Assembly: GCF_958298935.1 (NCBI RefSeq)
Contig: NC_084929.1
Location: 30,507,501-30,571,500 of the forward strand
Origin: Phragmites australis
Lineage: Eukaryota > Streptophyta > Magnoliopsida > Poales > Poaceae
Length of the DNA: 64,000 nt
Direction of reading: 5' to 3'
Shown: positions 46,265 through 59,058 of the stretch, in pieces
How positions within the stretch are numbered: position 1 is the first letter of the stretch
How the letters are laid out: each line of letters begins with the position of its first letter
Made by a program: the position numbers and the translations under genes
Notes under the pieces: model-generated
Database searches by the model: none
Told to the model about the DNA's origin: nothing
The model's input: the letters and a program-made list of their open reading frames with translations, nothing else

Positions 46265-47240
46265 CATATATATATATATATATACTGTGTTGCTATTTTG
46301 TGTATATGTGCAGCATGTGTATAGGCATAGAATAGCAACTCACGAGTTGCTACTCGCCGTATACAGTATTGTAATTGTCCACTGACCCAGCGCGCTTCCG
46401 TCCACCTACCATGCGGCCCACTGGATGACCTAGCACGTTCTCACCTTGTGAGCAGCGATTTGCGCCAGTTACAACTAGTAGTTGCAACCACGGACAGAGC
46501 GGTTACAACTAGTAGTTGCAACCACAGACAGAGCGGTTCCAACTATATGCATGTTGTAACTAGATTGTCTATCATGTTGTAAGTGTAGTGTTCACCATAT
46601 TGTAACTGCTTTTAGTTGCATGATGCAATTAATTTTATTTTATTTTTTCATGTTGCAACTGTACTGCTTGATCATGTTGCAACTGTAGTGTTCAGCATGT
46701 TGTAACTAAAGAGTTCATCATATTGTAACTAAAGTGCCTACCACCACCAGAGAACACTGCAGTTCATCATGTTGTAACTGCGATGTTCGCCATGTTGTAA
46801 CTGCGATGTTCACCATATTGTAACTATATGGACGTAACTCCTTTATGATTCTAAAACTTCATCAAAATATAGTCTTGATGGATCTTATTTTATTAAGCAC
46901 ATTTTTTCCAACAATATGCATCAAACAGATAGAGAATCAGATCTGTGGTTCTAGAGATATTGCATTTTAACGATTCGAATCAACAAAAGATTCTCCGCAT
47001 GCAACGCTCTGGCGGGTGGATGATGGGTGACGTGGCACAAGCTGGTTAGCTGGCTCATGTTGTTTGGTGTATGTTGGAGGCTGAGTTATAACTCAGAGTT
47101 GTAACTGGTCTATGTAACAAGTTGTAACTCGCAATTCTTCGAATTGTAATTGGCGGTTACGAAATGTGCGCAACACGAATGGTAGCTGCGCATAGGCGTA
47201 GAATAGCCTCGCCGTATGTGTATATATATAATAGCATATA
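46265..47240. repeat. Degenerate array of TTGTAACT-type units with flanking direct repeats
   Basis: After a TA microsatellite (46266-46286), more than fifteen copies of 'ttgtaact', 'ttgcaact' or their complement 'agttacaa/agttgcaa' occur between 46470 and 47160, many in the frame 'catgttgtaactgNNNtgttcacc'. The array is bounded by two related phrases, 'gtataggcatagaatagc' (46319-46336) and 'gcataggcgtagaatagcctcgccgtat' (about 47191-47216), in direct orientation. No coding potential. Class unknown. Confidence 0.65.
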
Positions 47241-47639
47241 ATAACTAAGTAACTTAAGAGCTAATTGGTATACAAACTCATTTTATCTACTATATATGTT
47301 TTGAGTATTATATTTTTTTTAAGAACACATTTTAGGTATTAGATGCTATCAAGTATAATTTACTACACATGGTTATTGTGAATGCAGCTAAACGAAATGT
47401 TTTTTTCTTATCAAACTTTATCAATTTTAAAGTGTTTGTCCTTAATGGTCACAAGTTATGTTACATGGCTCTACTCTTTATTGACCTGAGTTCTAGTTAT
47501 TTTTAGCTATAGATGTTTTTTAGCAATTTCTACAGTAGTCCAATATCGAACTAGAAAAAGCAACATCGAGACGTTGAATGGATATCTATTATTATCTATT
47601 ATATTAAAGATGATACATTTGTTACTGTGAATGAATTTG

Positions 47640-48420
47640 TATATGAATAAAAAAAATGTTTTAAACTGACCATGGAACATGGATTCATCGCAATACCTAT
47701 CGGGTTGGCTAGTGCACACCTGATCATCAACCTTCAACTTGCCAATGAAGTTCTTCCTCTTCCTATAACAGGCATAGCTATGAAAAAAATTGGTGTTGAC
47801 ATCCCTCTCTCACAGCCAATCAATTCTGGACCTCAATAGTGCAATTGTTCGCTCTAAGGATGCTAAACCGAGGTAGTGTTGTTTCAGCCTGCAGCGCAGC
47901 CATGATTCTTCTTCGGGAAAATTGGTTTCGTGCCATCGAAAGATGCATATTTTAGAAATTTACCATCAAACTGCAACGGTTCACTTTAATACCACCGAAA
48001 GTTCCCTCCGTTTAGATTTTTACCACTTCGTTCACTTCTGTTAGCCTTTTTTTTCATTTTGTCATTTTTTCTCACTTTGGCCGAGGTGAAAAGTCATATT
48101 TGCCCTTAGCTGTCTTGATAATACTATGAACAATCGGTCATGTTGGCTGCAGGGGTAAAATGGTCAGATTTTTTGTCGTTAACGTGAGAAGTGGACGGAG
48201 TGGTAAAAATCTAAATGGAGGGAACTTTCGGTGGTATTAAAGTGAATCATTACAATTCGATGGTAAATTTTTAAAACGTGCATATTTCGATGGCACGAAA
48301 CCAATTTTACCTTCTTCCAATGAAAGAGGCCGCGAATCTTGGGCTATTTCCAGCCTATGAGTGATCTCTTATAATCAGTTGCTGCTGAACGTTCAATTTT
48401 TTTCACCCAAAATACAACTT
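47640..48420 (-). mobile_element. LINE ORF2 fragment, interrupted by a fold-back MITE
   Basis: On the reverse strand, from about 47914 down, the translation has EEESWLRCRLKQHYLGLASLE, then RSRIDWL, stop, ERDVNTNFFHSYACYRKRKNF and IGKLKVDDQVCTSQPD. This is the hallmark segment upstream of the reverse transcriptase in plant L1-type LINEs (WLK.GD.NT.FFH..A..R...N.I). The upstream continuation lies on the other side of the MITE at 48312-48420. Reading past the CTSQ block no intact polymerase core was seen. Confidence 0.7.
47915..48311. mobile_element. Fold-back MITE, about 397 bp with 130-bp inverted repeats
   Basis: The left arm (47915-48045) and right arm (48182-48311) are inverted copies: 'aaaattggtttcgtgccatcg', 'tttaataccaccgaaagttccctccg' and 'gatttttaccact' recur in reverse complement with few differences. 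The terminal sequence is GG(G/T)AAAATTGG. Flanks share TTCTTC, a partial match to a 9-bp Mutator-type duplication. It sits inside a LINE. Confidence 0.85.
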
Positions 48421-49918
48421 TGCTGTTAATTTCTATTGAACCATATTTCTGAAACTAAAAAATGACACTGAAATTATTTGTTGATACGGGTCAATATGTG
48501 CCATCTCTGTATGATAAATCTGAACATATATAGAGAGATATTGTAGGTCAAACTCAATTTTTTTGTTTGCATTTATACCAAAACAACACTTTTTAGTGAC
48601 TGGGAGTGAAAGTAGGGTTTAGAAATCTGGTATAGGAAGAAAACTAGACTCTCGTTAATTGTTATGGAATCTTACTGCTAACTAATTGTTTCTTGAATTG
48701 ACCACAGATATTCATCACCTCCTCAACGAATTGGACATCAACATTTCTTGCAGGGCCTGTTCGCTTGAACCATGAAATTACGCCATTAAGGAAGTGAATG
48801 GTAAATTTTGCATCTTCCTACAAAAATCAGCTTTTAACATCATTTTATTGCAGCGAAGGTTTGTTCGGTGATTCATGAACCATATTGCGCTTATCGTAAA
48901 CGTAATGGTACTTAGCCCTGGTATACTATGTATTGTGACTACACTCTACTTTGTTTCGCTATGTTCAATTTACACTTGTCACATACCAAGATATATAAAG
49001 TAAGCTCTGCGGCAGTATTTCTTTAGATTTGAACTAATGAATACCAAACTAATCAAAGACATACGCTTCAAGTGTAGGTCTATTCACGCTTTAGAACTTG
49101 ACAATTTTCTTAAATTCTTGTTTATGGCATCAAGTTAATATGATTGATCCTTCGAAAAAGATTTTGGAGTTTTCACAGGGAGTGTTAGGGCGGTGGTCAT
49201 CGGACCACGAAGGACCTTCATCATTCGAAGTCCCAAAGAAGGTGAGAACAATCTGCAGAAGATCGTCAGACGTGAAGTGCGAAGGCTGGAAACAAGTTGC
49301 AGTTGCTTCAGTTTTTATCTGGTGAATCTATGTCTCTGAATTTAAGCAACTGTGTTTTTCATGTCCTCAGTACAGAAAAACACCAGCAGGGGCCTGCTTT
49401 GTAGGATAAACTACTCAGTCCATTTTGTTTTTCATGGATAGTTGGATGCTGTTGCGCAGTTGTCTTGTTCTAGCCGGAATCAGAAACAACAACAGCTCAC
49501 TGCTTCAGAAACAACAACAGCTGGCCAAGTCGTTTGCCTGGACGACACTCATTGAAATACTTATGGCTTGCAGCCAAGTAATGTTAGTTACTACCTACCA
49601 TCTGGAGATTACACCTGACAAGCTAAATTTCAATACTTGAAATCAGTCCGTGTATGTGCAGAGGCAATAGCAAAGAGCACTGACGAAGACGTTAGCTGAG
49701 ACGGTAATTGCTAAAATTGCCAAGAGCATAGAAAGTATGTCAATAGACGTACCTTTGGCTGGATCTAGTATCTGGGTAACTTCATATTTCTTGGCTGGAT
49801 CCACATGACTGATAGTACAAAATTTAATAGATCAGCTTACTGCCAAAACTACAAATGTAATTCTCAAATGATACACCAATGATAAAACGTTCACATTGAG
49901 GGCAAACTGTAACATCTC
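48421..49918. other. AT-rich flank, partly 3' region of the zinc-ribbon gene
   Basis: No gene recognised. A 17-bp phrase 'cagaaacaacaacagct' occurs twice at about 49481 and 49506. The last few hundred bases before 49919 are probably the 3' UTR of the reverse-strand gene. Confidence 0.4.
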
Positions 49919-52895
49919 TTATGACATGAAGAATGGGATTACAAAGCTACCCATCTTCTCTTTCCTCTCGAGTTCATCCTTTTCAGCTATCTGTTTTAGC
50001 GTAGTCCACCCTTTTCTTGTCCGCTTCCTTGAGCTACCAGACACCTGAGCAGAATCACTTGTTGCGGATTTAATATTCTTCCAAGAGTCTATTGGTGCAG
50101 ATTTGCTAGAGCTTGTAAGGTTGTTGCCAGTAACTGAGCCAGAAATCTCTCCTTTCTTGTTGCCCGTGCTTCTGGTCTTGAATGGTTCCGCTGAATCCAT
50201 CAGTTTGTTCTTCTGAGGCGTAACAAATTTCGATCCAACCATAAATTCTGATGGCGGACTAACATTGGCTTCACATATTTTAACCTTTTTAGAACAAATA
50301 GGCTCAGTTTCATGAATGTGTTCATCATTTGTATTTTCTAATGCTAATTTCTGTATGCTATCCTCTTCAAAAGTCGACGCTGCTAAGTGACCAGACCTCA
50401 CTGCTGACAAGGTCACTCCTTCCTCTGTTTTACAATCTCTAGGAATATTACGTTTTAACCTTTCCCCTTGTTCATCACTTTCAGAAATTGACTGCCTCGA
50501 CCTGGATGACGAATCTATTTGCAAAATAGCTGCTTGAGAATGCTCAAGCACTTCTTTCATATCTTGTGTTCTTGTTTTGCTATTGTTTCCTCCCGAAATT
50601 CTGCGTGCCGAGTCCATGCTAGCTAGCTCTCTTGACGATAACAAGCTCTTAACTACACCCTTCCCACTACCCAATATTAGGTTTTGATCTCCGCAGAAAT
50701 GGCATGCATACGCAACATTATTCTGACAACGGTTTGATTTCTTCCGTCGCTTTGTTTTATTTCTCTTTTTCTTGATGCGGATGGTGCAGTTAAAGCCTGG
50801 CTTTAAAACTGTCTCACACCTGCAATATTCGAAGAATCTTGTTACAGGTCCATGTATTGAGGTATTTCTCTAAGCTGAAACAAGGGTTATGAATTAGGAA
50901 GAAGATACCAAATAGAAAACAAACAGAATGACCAAGTCACCAAAACTTACAAGTCCCAACAACAGTGGCTATAAGAACCATACAGACATGGCTTCATCAA
51001 AACCAAATATACCATAACTGAGAGTGACATTGACCAAGTACCAAGTAGGTTACAGCAATGTATAGATGATTTCAGGAAATCTCTGAATCGCATTGACCTG
51101 GCCACTGATATCATTATGCATCATATTGCAGATTAAGGATGGTTTTATTAGAATTATTTAAAGTTTCCTTCTAACAGAAAAAAGGTATTATCCGATACAA
51201 CTAACTTATAAATGTAATAGATCTGAATTCTGAGGGCAAAGATTGAACAAACTAGAAATTTTACCAGAGGTTTATGCTACATGGAAAATGCATACACCAA
51301 TATTGTCATCACAAAGTTTTTTATTTACTTCTTTGCTGGTAGAGTTGTAGTCAACTAACGAGGTTTTGAGTTTGTGCAGATGTGCGTGTTTTTGTCATAG
51401 CTGACTAGATTGGACACAAGGAAGAACAACCAACCAGGGGGCAATGATAACCTTTTGCTTCTATGGTATTATGAAATATTGATCAAGAACCATCCTGACA
51501 TGAATGTGTTATTTCATAAGCAGCGAGTTATAATCATTCATGATCAATCATATATTTGTATCATCAATCTAAAGGTTATCACTACATAACTAATTGCTTT
51601 CATGAAACTGTATTGACAAAATAGTGGATATGGGCATACATCATATAAATCATTCAAATAAATAGATCGTTCATCCATGTATGTAAACATAAATTATTAT
51701 CAGTGATTTGGTGAAGTTTAGAACAAACTCTCGTTAAACATGAGAGTCGAGAAAATCAATTTGAACAGAGAAAGTATGCTCAAGTCCTAGCAATAATCCA
51801 ACTAAATAACTGGCAGTACGAAGTTATCAAAATCCTTTGCAACACCAGAAAAATTGTAAGATGACGTATTGGTCACAGAGGTTTTGATTATTTCAAAGAG
51901 ACCTTAAAATCTTAGCTATCGTTGCCTCATAAAAATCAATTGAACATATTGGTTTGGATATTTACAACTACATACAACTCCCTCACTGGCAGATAAATAT
52001 TACACTAGTCAATATACAGAAAACATCAATGCGAGTACATTATTCATATTTAAGAAATAACAAGATCAATATCCTGGCAAGCTTGTCAGCAGGACGTTTC
52101 TGCAGCGCACAACATGCGACTACTTGAACATTTATGACTTCGCTAGAGTTATCTGAATAAGTGAAAGAACCTAGGATAGAGCCTAAAGTTTTCCTTAGAC
52201 GCATCAACTGCATGTTCACTGCCATCGAATATTATTGGCAGTAATATTGCCATTATGTTTTCAACATAACAGAAAAGGATTATTATCATTCTAGAAGTTT
52301 TAGATTGTCAAAGATTATGCATAGACATGCAGACTAAATAGTAGAACAACAATGCATTTCCCACTATAAAGTCAAGAATATAACAGCCGGTACAAGCTAA
52401 ATCGCAGGAAACGGAGCAGATTGATTTTGTCTGTGATATGCAAATTCGGACAGGAAAATTAGGCAAGAAAACGAGAAACTACCATAGAAGAATGTAGCAT
52501 TTGTCCAGCAAATAGTAAAATACACAGGCAAATTCTTCTATCCCAAGCATGCTCCAATGTGTGGTGCCGTAGTGGCCACGGTCAAGAAGCAAAGAGGACA
52601 CATGAGGCGTAGTAAGCAGCAGCTCTCACCTCTGGCAAAGGAAAGTGGCTGCGCCGAGGGGTACCCCGGCGGCCTCGGCGTTCGCTGCGAGGCGGCGCCC
52701 CAGCAGGGCACCGATCGGGCCCACTCCGGCCTCCGCGCCCGCCCACGCGGCCAGCCGCTGCAGGTGCTTGACTCTCATCAGGGAGGCCTCGTCAACGCGC
52801 GTCCTCCCGGAGCTCTCCTCGCGGAGCGACACGGCCTGGTTCGTAACCCTGCCCGCCGTCGAGGGGCCCTCGCCGCCGCTCCTCTTCCTGCCCAT
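49919..52895 (-). CDS. Rpr2/Rpp21/SNM1-type zinc-ribbon protein (RNase P/MRP subunit family)
   Basis: The family binds the RNA of RNase P or MRP, which processes pre-tRNA or rRNA; that role here is inferred. Exons on the reverse strand are 52895-52630 and 50819-49919, with a 1810-bp GT-AG intron; total 1167 nt, 388 aa, open throughout. The start at 52895 (MGRKRS) is preferred over an upstream in-frame ATG at 52916 because the basic MGRKR start fits the family. Residues 34-75 are helical (VDEASLMRVKHLQRLAAWAG). The zinc ribbon is C87-x2-C90 and C128-x2-C131, with a very basic insert (KKKRNKTKRRKKS, 105-117) between the pairs. Residues 145-388 are a Ser/Lys-rich, probably disordered tail ending in a conserved-looking GWTTLKQIAEKDELERKEKM segment. 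The intron join completes the codon for R89 between the first two cysteines. Confidence 0.85.
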
Positions 52896-53215
52896 GCCGC
52901 CGCCGCTGGCCTGCAACCGCGAAGGAGATCCACAAGTGTTGTCGGTACTAGGAGCTCGCCGGCGTCCGTGGCGAGGAAGGCAGCCGGGTGACGGCGGCGG
53001 CGCGCAAGGAGAGGAGGAGAAGGTGACGACAGCGCCGAGTCGGGCTGGATGGATCGAGCCGAGCCGAAGACGCGGGCGGCCGGAGAGTTGCCCTGTCCCG
53101 GCTATCGCGTTAGCCCAGACACGGCTAGTAGTTATGGATGGGCTTTTTGTCTACCATCAGACCCTTTCTGAATTTGATCGTTTAATTCGCTTCCAGCGCT
53201 AATGCGGCCCTAAAG
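52896..53215. promoter_or_regulatory. Upstream GC-rich region of the zinc-ribbon gene
   Basis: This GC-rich stretch lies directly before the reverse-strand start codon and probably holds its 5' UTR and promoter. No clear TATA box was seen on the reverse strand. The forward reading frames that cross it are the complement of exon 1. Confidence 0.4.
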
Positions 53216-53399
53216 AAAAGAGGGCTAATGCAAGTTCATACTTTTTTCTCTAAAAAAATAAAGATCGGCTTGAACTTTTGTACTTCTAACTACGGCTTTC
53301 AAATACTCAATTCGATAATACTAGAGATAAATAAATTATTCACTGGTTAACTTTTTTTTTATCACATTCGCTAGTTAATCCTTCCATGTTCGCAAAGCT

Positions 53400-53625
53400 A
53401 GCATGACTCCGTCAGGGGAGGGGACAGGATCTCTTACATACTGCACGGCCACTAACACGTAGGGTCTGAGCTAGCATGTCAATAGGTACGTAGTAGTCAT
53501 ACAGTACGTAAGAGTATCGTGGAGAGAGGAGGTGGTGTGGAACCTCTTATGTACTATATGGCCGCTAACACGTGAGATATGAGCTTGCATGTCAATAGGT
53601 ATGCAATAGCGGTGCCTTTGCTTGG
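53400..53625. repeat. Imperfect direct duplication, about 112-bp offset
   Basis: The segment around 53428-53500 ('tcttacatactgcacggccactaacacg...catgtcaataggtacg') recurs around 53547-53612 ('tcttatgtactatatggccgctaacacg...catgtcaataggtatg') with about one change in six bases. No coding content. Confidence 0.75.
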
Positions 53626-54510
53626 GTTTGCTGATGCACTAGATTTCTCGCCGAGCTCTCGATTAATTAGGCACGGGTTTCTTCGAGCTGGAGTACGGTG
53701 AAGTTTACAGTAAATAAACGACTCAACTATTCACAATCTCAATCGGTTCGGGCAAATCATCGAAAGGTTCATCGCCTAGCATATCAATGGGACACTTGAA
53801 GTTTCTTACTTCGGCCCCTTTGGCACTCTGGGTGTTCATCATTGTCATCTTTGTGCAGTAGGGGTGTTGTATCCTACTTATCAAGCTTTTGTTTCAGCCT
53901 AAAAATGTTCCTAGGAAGAAGGGTGGGCTCTGCTCCGCCCGTGTCGTTTCTGCCAAAATTCTAGGTCTTTGTGCATTTTGAGAGAATCAGGGACCTATTT
54001 GTAATCATTTAAGGTTGTCCTCAATTTGTAGAAAAGGCGGGGTGGACCATTAAAAGTACATGGCCTTTTGCGTACTTTCCTAATTTCCTAGGGGGCTTTT
54101 CACAAAAAGTTAGGTTTCCCATTTTCTTTTTCTTTTTCTTTTTTGTATGGGTCAAAAATGATCGAGGTCGATTGAAAAATGCCTAAATTACTTTCACATC
54201 TTTTCTTTGAATCTAAATCAAAATAGATAATATCGGATACGAATACATATCAGAGCTGGTTCTCCTCCCATCTTTGCTGCAATGTGGTCATTGGATTCAT
54301 CTTCGTCGTTCGTCCAACCTACACAAGCATGTTGCATGATGATCTTCGGCTTGGAGATGTCCTGATGAAATGTCCCCTTGTTGCAGGAGGCGCGCTGCCA
54401 ACACCTCGACGCCACTTTTGATCTAGTTTGGATCAACCCCACCTATGGCAATTTTCCAACATGGATCCAAGGTCTACACGCATCAGACCCAGGATCCGAC
54501 TTAGTTCCAG

Positions 54511-57500
54511 GTGAGCCAGTCCAAGAAGGCGCAAAAGAAAGCTTTTGCCAAGGCCAAGAGGGAGCACCACAACTTGATGATTGAAGCCCGTACCCTGCTA
54601 AAGGAGTCCGTGGTGGCTGAGATCAAAGGAGATATTCGGTGTGCGCAACAACTACGCATCATGGTGGCCAACATGAGTGCAAGTGTTTCAACTCTTCATC
54701 CCCCTACCCCAACTGTTGTTCCTGAGGTGCCTACACCGACTGTGTAGCACACTAAGGTGGAGTTGCTCGAAGCCTTGGAAGCTGTATCCAATAACCTACG
54801 CTGGCACCTAACCAACGCTCGTCATGCATCGAGTCCTCATGCACTCCGCAACTACAAGAGAAAGTACCATAAGGTGCAACGACTCCATCAACAGATTAAC
54901 TCTCGCATTGCCCAGAGCACCATGCCGGAGGAGGATTGGTCCCTTGATACAAGGGTCCTTGCAAACTAGGTGTTCACCTACCCCAGCAAACTAGTGCCGC
55001 CATATTACTTGTTCCCTGATGAATGGGTGCACGAACCAACCAAAATCAAGGAGCCTGTAAGGTGCACGATCATGAGGGAGTACTGGAAGAGGCAACGCTC
55101 AAGCAAGCAACCCCACCTGCCGGGACCGACCATCTCCTTTGATGATGGAAATGTTGCTCTCATCCACCCAAGCAGTTAGGCGCCTTGCCTCACCATGACA
55201 GTAACTAGCAGTTCCCCTCCCCACGCCAACAATAGGTCTGCGGTCCTGCATCCTGAAGCACCAGCACCTCAAAGTGAACATGTGCAGCGAGAACTTCATC
55301 AACTCCAAGACCAAGTGAGCCAACTTGGAAGGAGGCTTCGAGATCAAGAAGTGTTGGAGTCTTCATCTACACGAGCAAAAAGTAGGACAGAGCGGCACCA
55401 TCCAAGCCATCGTCCTCAACATGAGCGCCAAACATTGGCGCCCCGTCACAGATCTCAACCCCCTTGGGATGTCCAGTGGAGGCAAGTCACATTGCCTTCA
55501 CGTTGGAATCAGTGGTCAAGGCGCCAAGACCATTCGGCATCTGCTCGTCTGACTCAAATAGGGCGGGTTTGTGAGTCTACACAAGCACAAAGGCAACATG
55601 GAATTGATGTGCCTACCTTGACTGCACAATAGGCTACGCCAGCACTATTACCAACACCACTGATTCTACCAAGAGTCCAACACACACCCATGGAGAATCA
55701 GTGCAAGCGGGAGAGGTGCCAGAGAAACCGTCATGCACTGTATCAGGAGCTTGAAGATTTGGTGTTGAAACACACTCAAGTCTGCATCCAAGCAGACGGT
55801 GAAGTCCACCAAGAAAATGACAGTATCACATTCCGCATCTCCTCTTACTTGGAACGGGACGAAAGGTACATCTCCTTAATCGTCTAACCCCAAGACCACG
55901 CAAGACGCAAGCTGATGACGCTGATGAAAAAGAGGTAGTGTCCATTCAACAACGCCCTCTAACAATCCTTCGGCGAGGCAAGGGGCAGGCACAGGCTACA
56001 TCAAGCATGTCTTCATCAAGAAGACAACTGGAGTTGGCTCAATCATCCACTCCTATGGAAGAAGTCGAGCAAATATTGATTGCCCAAGATGGTGAGGTGT
56101 CCCCTCAAGCACAAATTGAAGCTACTACCATACAAGATGAGACGAATCTACAAGCACCAACCATTGTTCCTCCCAATGGAGTTGAGCAAGTGGCAGATGC
56201 TTCTTCATGAAGGAGGACAAGGCAATGGAGGAACCTCAGAAGAATGTCATCATGTGCACTGCATTAGCAGCACACTCGGTGCATGAGTCTGACACCAAAT
56301 GGATTCCACCCCTTGCCACCCACGAATTCAGCTACCCTTCTGATGAGGAAATCACGCTGAATACCAAGGCAAGATTCACGACAGCTCTTCTACCCTGACT
56401 AGGCCAAGTTTGCTCATGGTTCAGGGATGTGGAGGAGCCAACAAGGTCAAGCACATCTGCATCTCATAAGGAAGCAAGATCATCGACACCTTGCCTTCCT
56501 ATCACTGTAGGGAAGGGCTCGTTGTCAGATGGTGATTAAGCACTCGCATCGGACACATCTCTGCGACGCTACGTCGACATCGCTTCCAGGCTACCCCAAA
56601 ACCAAAAGGGTCTACAACATGTTGCAGATCGGCCTAGAACTAACACAAGGCTCAAGTCCATCGCTATTCAAAGAATGAAGAAAGCTTCGAGTGACGAAGC
56701 TATAGAACATGATGACCTTTGGGATGGAGCCCTAACCGACCCTTAATCACCTCCATCACTAGAGGTTCTCTCCAACTTGCCTCACTACCCCGAGCTCAAC
56801 GCATCCATCCCCTCGGATGGGCAAGGCTATCAAGATGTCCTCAATGTCACGCTAGAACACATGGCAGTAGATGGACTCCCTAAAGATGCTAGCATGGTGA
56901 TCTGTAGTCACACAGAGGGCCACGTGGAGCAAGCCTAGAAGAACAAGTACAAGAGCAAAGGCAAATGATGAACGAATTAGCATCAAAGTTTGATAGTTTG
57001 GTCGAACTGATCACAGCCTCAACCCAAAATGCTTCAACAAGAGGTGCACCTCCACCTATTGTGGATCCGAAGATCCAAGAATTGGAGGGCGCATCAAGTG
57101 CTCATCCTCAACCGTTAAACATCCCCACCAACTCTACTAACTCAGTGCAACCCCCTGCTACGTTAAAGGACTATCATGACATAGTCGAGGACATGGTGAA
57201 TAGGAAGATGAGGCAAATGGCTAGTGATCAAGCCCCTCGGTCCACGGAGAGTGGGCTCGAGAAGCCATATGAGGCATGGCATGACCTAGTGCCCTTCCCA
57301 TCAGGATGGCATCCACCCAAGTTCCGTCAATTTGATGGGACTGGTGACGCAAGGGAGCATCTCGTGTACTTTGAAGCAGCATATGGAGACACTGCTAACA
57401 CCTCATCATTACTACTTCGGTAATTCTCTGAATCCTTGACCGGCCCAGCTTTCCACTAGTACAGTCGCTTACTGGTTGGATCTATTAAGAGTTGGATTGA

Positions 57501-58640
57501 AATGAAGGAAGTCTTCAGGAAGCATTTTGTCTCCATGAAGAAAGACTTCTCCATCATCGAGTTGTTACAGGTCAAACAATGATGTGATGAAGCTATTGAC
57601 GACTACATCGTGCAGTTCTGAAACAACTACATGCGCCTTGCTAGGGAGATGGACCTAGTGGACGCCATTGAAATGTGTGTCCATGACATGCAACAACATT
57701 GGTCTCTTGAAGTTTCCCGGCGTGAGCCAAGGACATTTAGTGCTCTGAGCTCTGCAGTGGCCACCACCAAGCTGGAGTTCAAGAAATCACCCTAGATCAT
57801 GGAGCTCTACAAGAATGCAAGCGCCTTTGACCAGACAAAGTGCTTTAATTCAATGGCCAAAGCAAGCAATAATGGGGGGCAAAGCCAAGGCACTAATAGA
57901 GGCAAATGTGACAATAATCTTCTCCACCATGCCCCAAAGCCAAGTTCCTGCTTTGGGCATGAAGAATGATCAAGTTGGGAGCAGGCAACGCCCCTCGATC
58001 CAAGAGCTCCTCAAGAAGTAATATGTCTTCCGGCAAGAGTTGGTGAAAGGGATGTTCGAGAAACTGATGGAACACAATGCTCTAAACCTGCCTAATCCAC
58101 ATAGGACTGACTAGGTAAACATGACTAATAATCTGTTATATTGCCCATACCACAAGTATGCTGGCCACATCATTGAAGACTGCGTCACCTTCAAGGAATG
58201 GCTCCAAAGAGCCATAAATGAGAATAGGATAAATTTGGATCCAGAAGCTATGAACCCTAGCTACCATGTAGTTAATATGGTGGTGGTGAAGTCGAGCGCT
58301 ATACCAAATGAGGAAAGAGATGGACATGAAGACTCATGGGTACCACTTTCCCAAGTGGAGCACCAACTTACTAGCATGGCGCTTGCAGCAGACCCTGATG
58401 CTCATAAGGAGGTGCCCCACCTCATTGATGAGAGAGCATGGAATGATGTGCATCGACGACCTCGTCCAAGGGGCTTTCTTCCTCGACCGCAACGAACGAC
58501 AACATTGTCATATGTTACCTCGACAACTAGAAGGCGGTCAGACCCCAGTCAACGACGTCTGCCACATCGGTTTGTCCCCAAGTTTGAGGGAGACACACCT
58601 TTTCCTCACCCAGGCTATGTGCTACCTACCTTGGCATAGT
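54511..58640 (+). pseudogene. gypsy-type gag pseudogene
   Basis: The first block (54511-54966) has a basic, helical start (SKKAQKKAFAKAKREHHNLM) and continues past a stop with a coiled-coil-like [19 protein letters not shown]. The core gag domain is at 56965-57790: [20 protein letters not shown], then [26 protein letters not shown], stop, [19 protein letters not shown] and DDYIVQF, which match the retrotransposon gag (capsid) fold. At 58121-58380 the piece YCPYHKYAGHIIEDCVTFKEW provides a zinc-knuckle-like C-x3-H...C. At least eight stops or frame changes make it inactive. Confidence 0.75.
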
Positions 58641-59058
58641 TCCTTCCCAAGAACTGGGTGTAGTCATCATCAACAAAGATGGAAGAAGCACAGGAAGGAA
58701 CAATCTTTACTCCACCCTCAAGTGTAGCAACCTGCAATGCCATCCTCGCTTATGAAGATTTTGCAAGCTCAGACTCCTACGAGTTGTTCACAACAAAGGA
58801 GCAAGAAGTGATACGTACGGAGAACCACCAAGAGGAGGTGCAAGCTAAAGTCAATATGAACTTACGAGGAGGAAAGGTTTTACCGAATCTACCAAAGGCT
58901 AAAACATCAAAGGTGGATAAGCACACAAAAGATTCAAACCCGCCAGAAGAAATTCCAAAAGCCTCACAAAAAAGACAGGAAAGCCACAAGACATCGACTA
59001 CAATGTCATCGCACATCTCAAGCGGATTCCTACACTTCTGAGCGTATATGATGCTCTC

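Noticed and set aside
46440..46830. Possible microRNA hairpin from paired acaactagtagttg words
   Set aside because: The pairing words are many short copies of one repeat with no single long stem of the required length; a repeat array explains them better.
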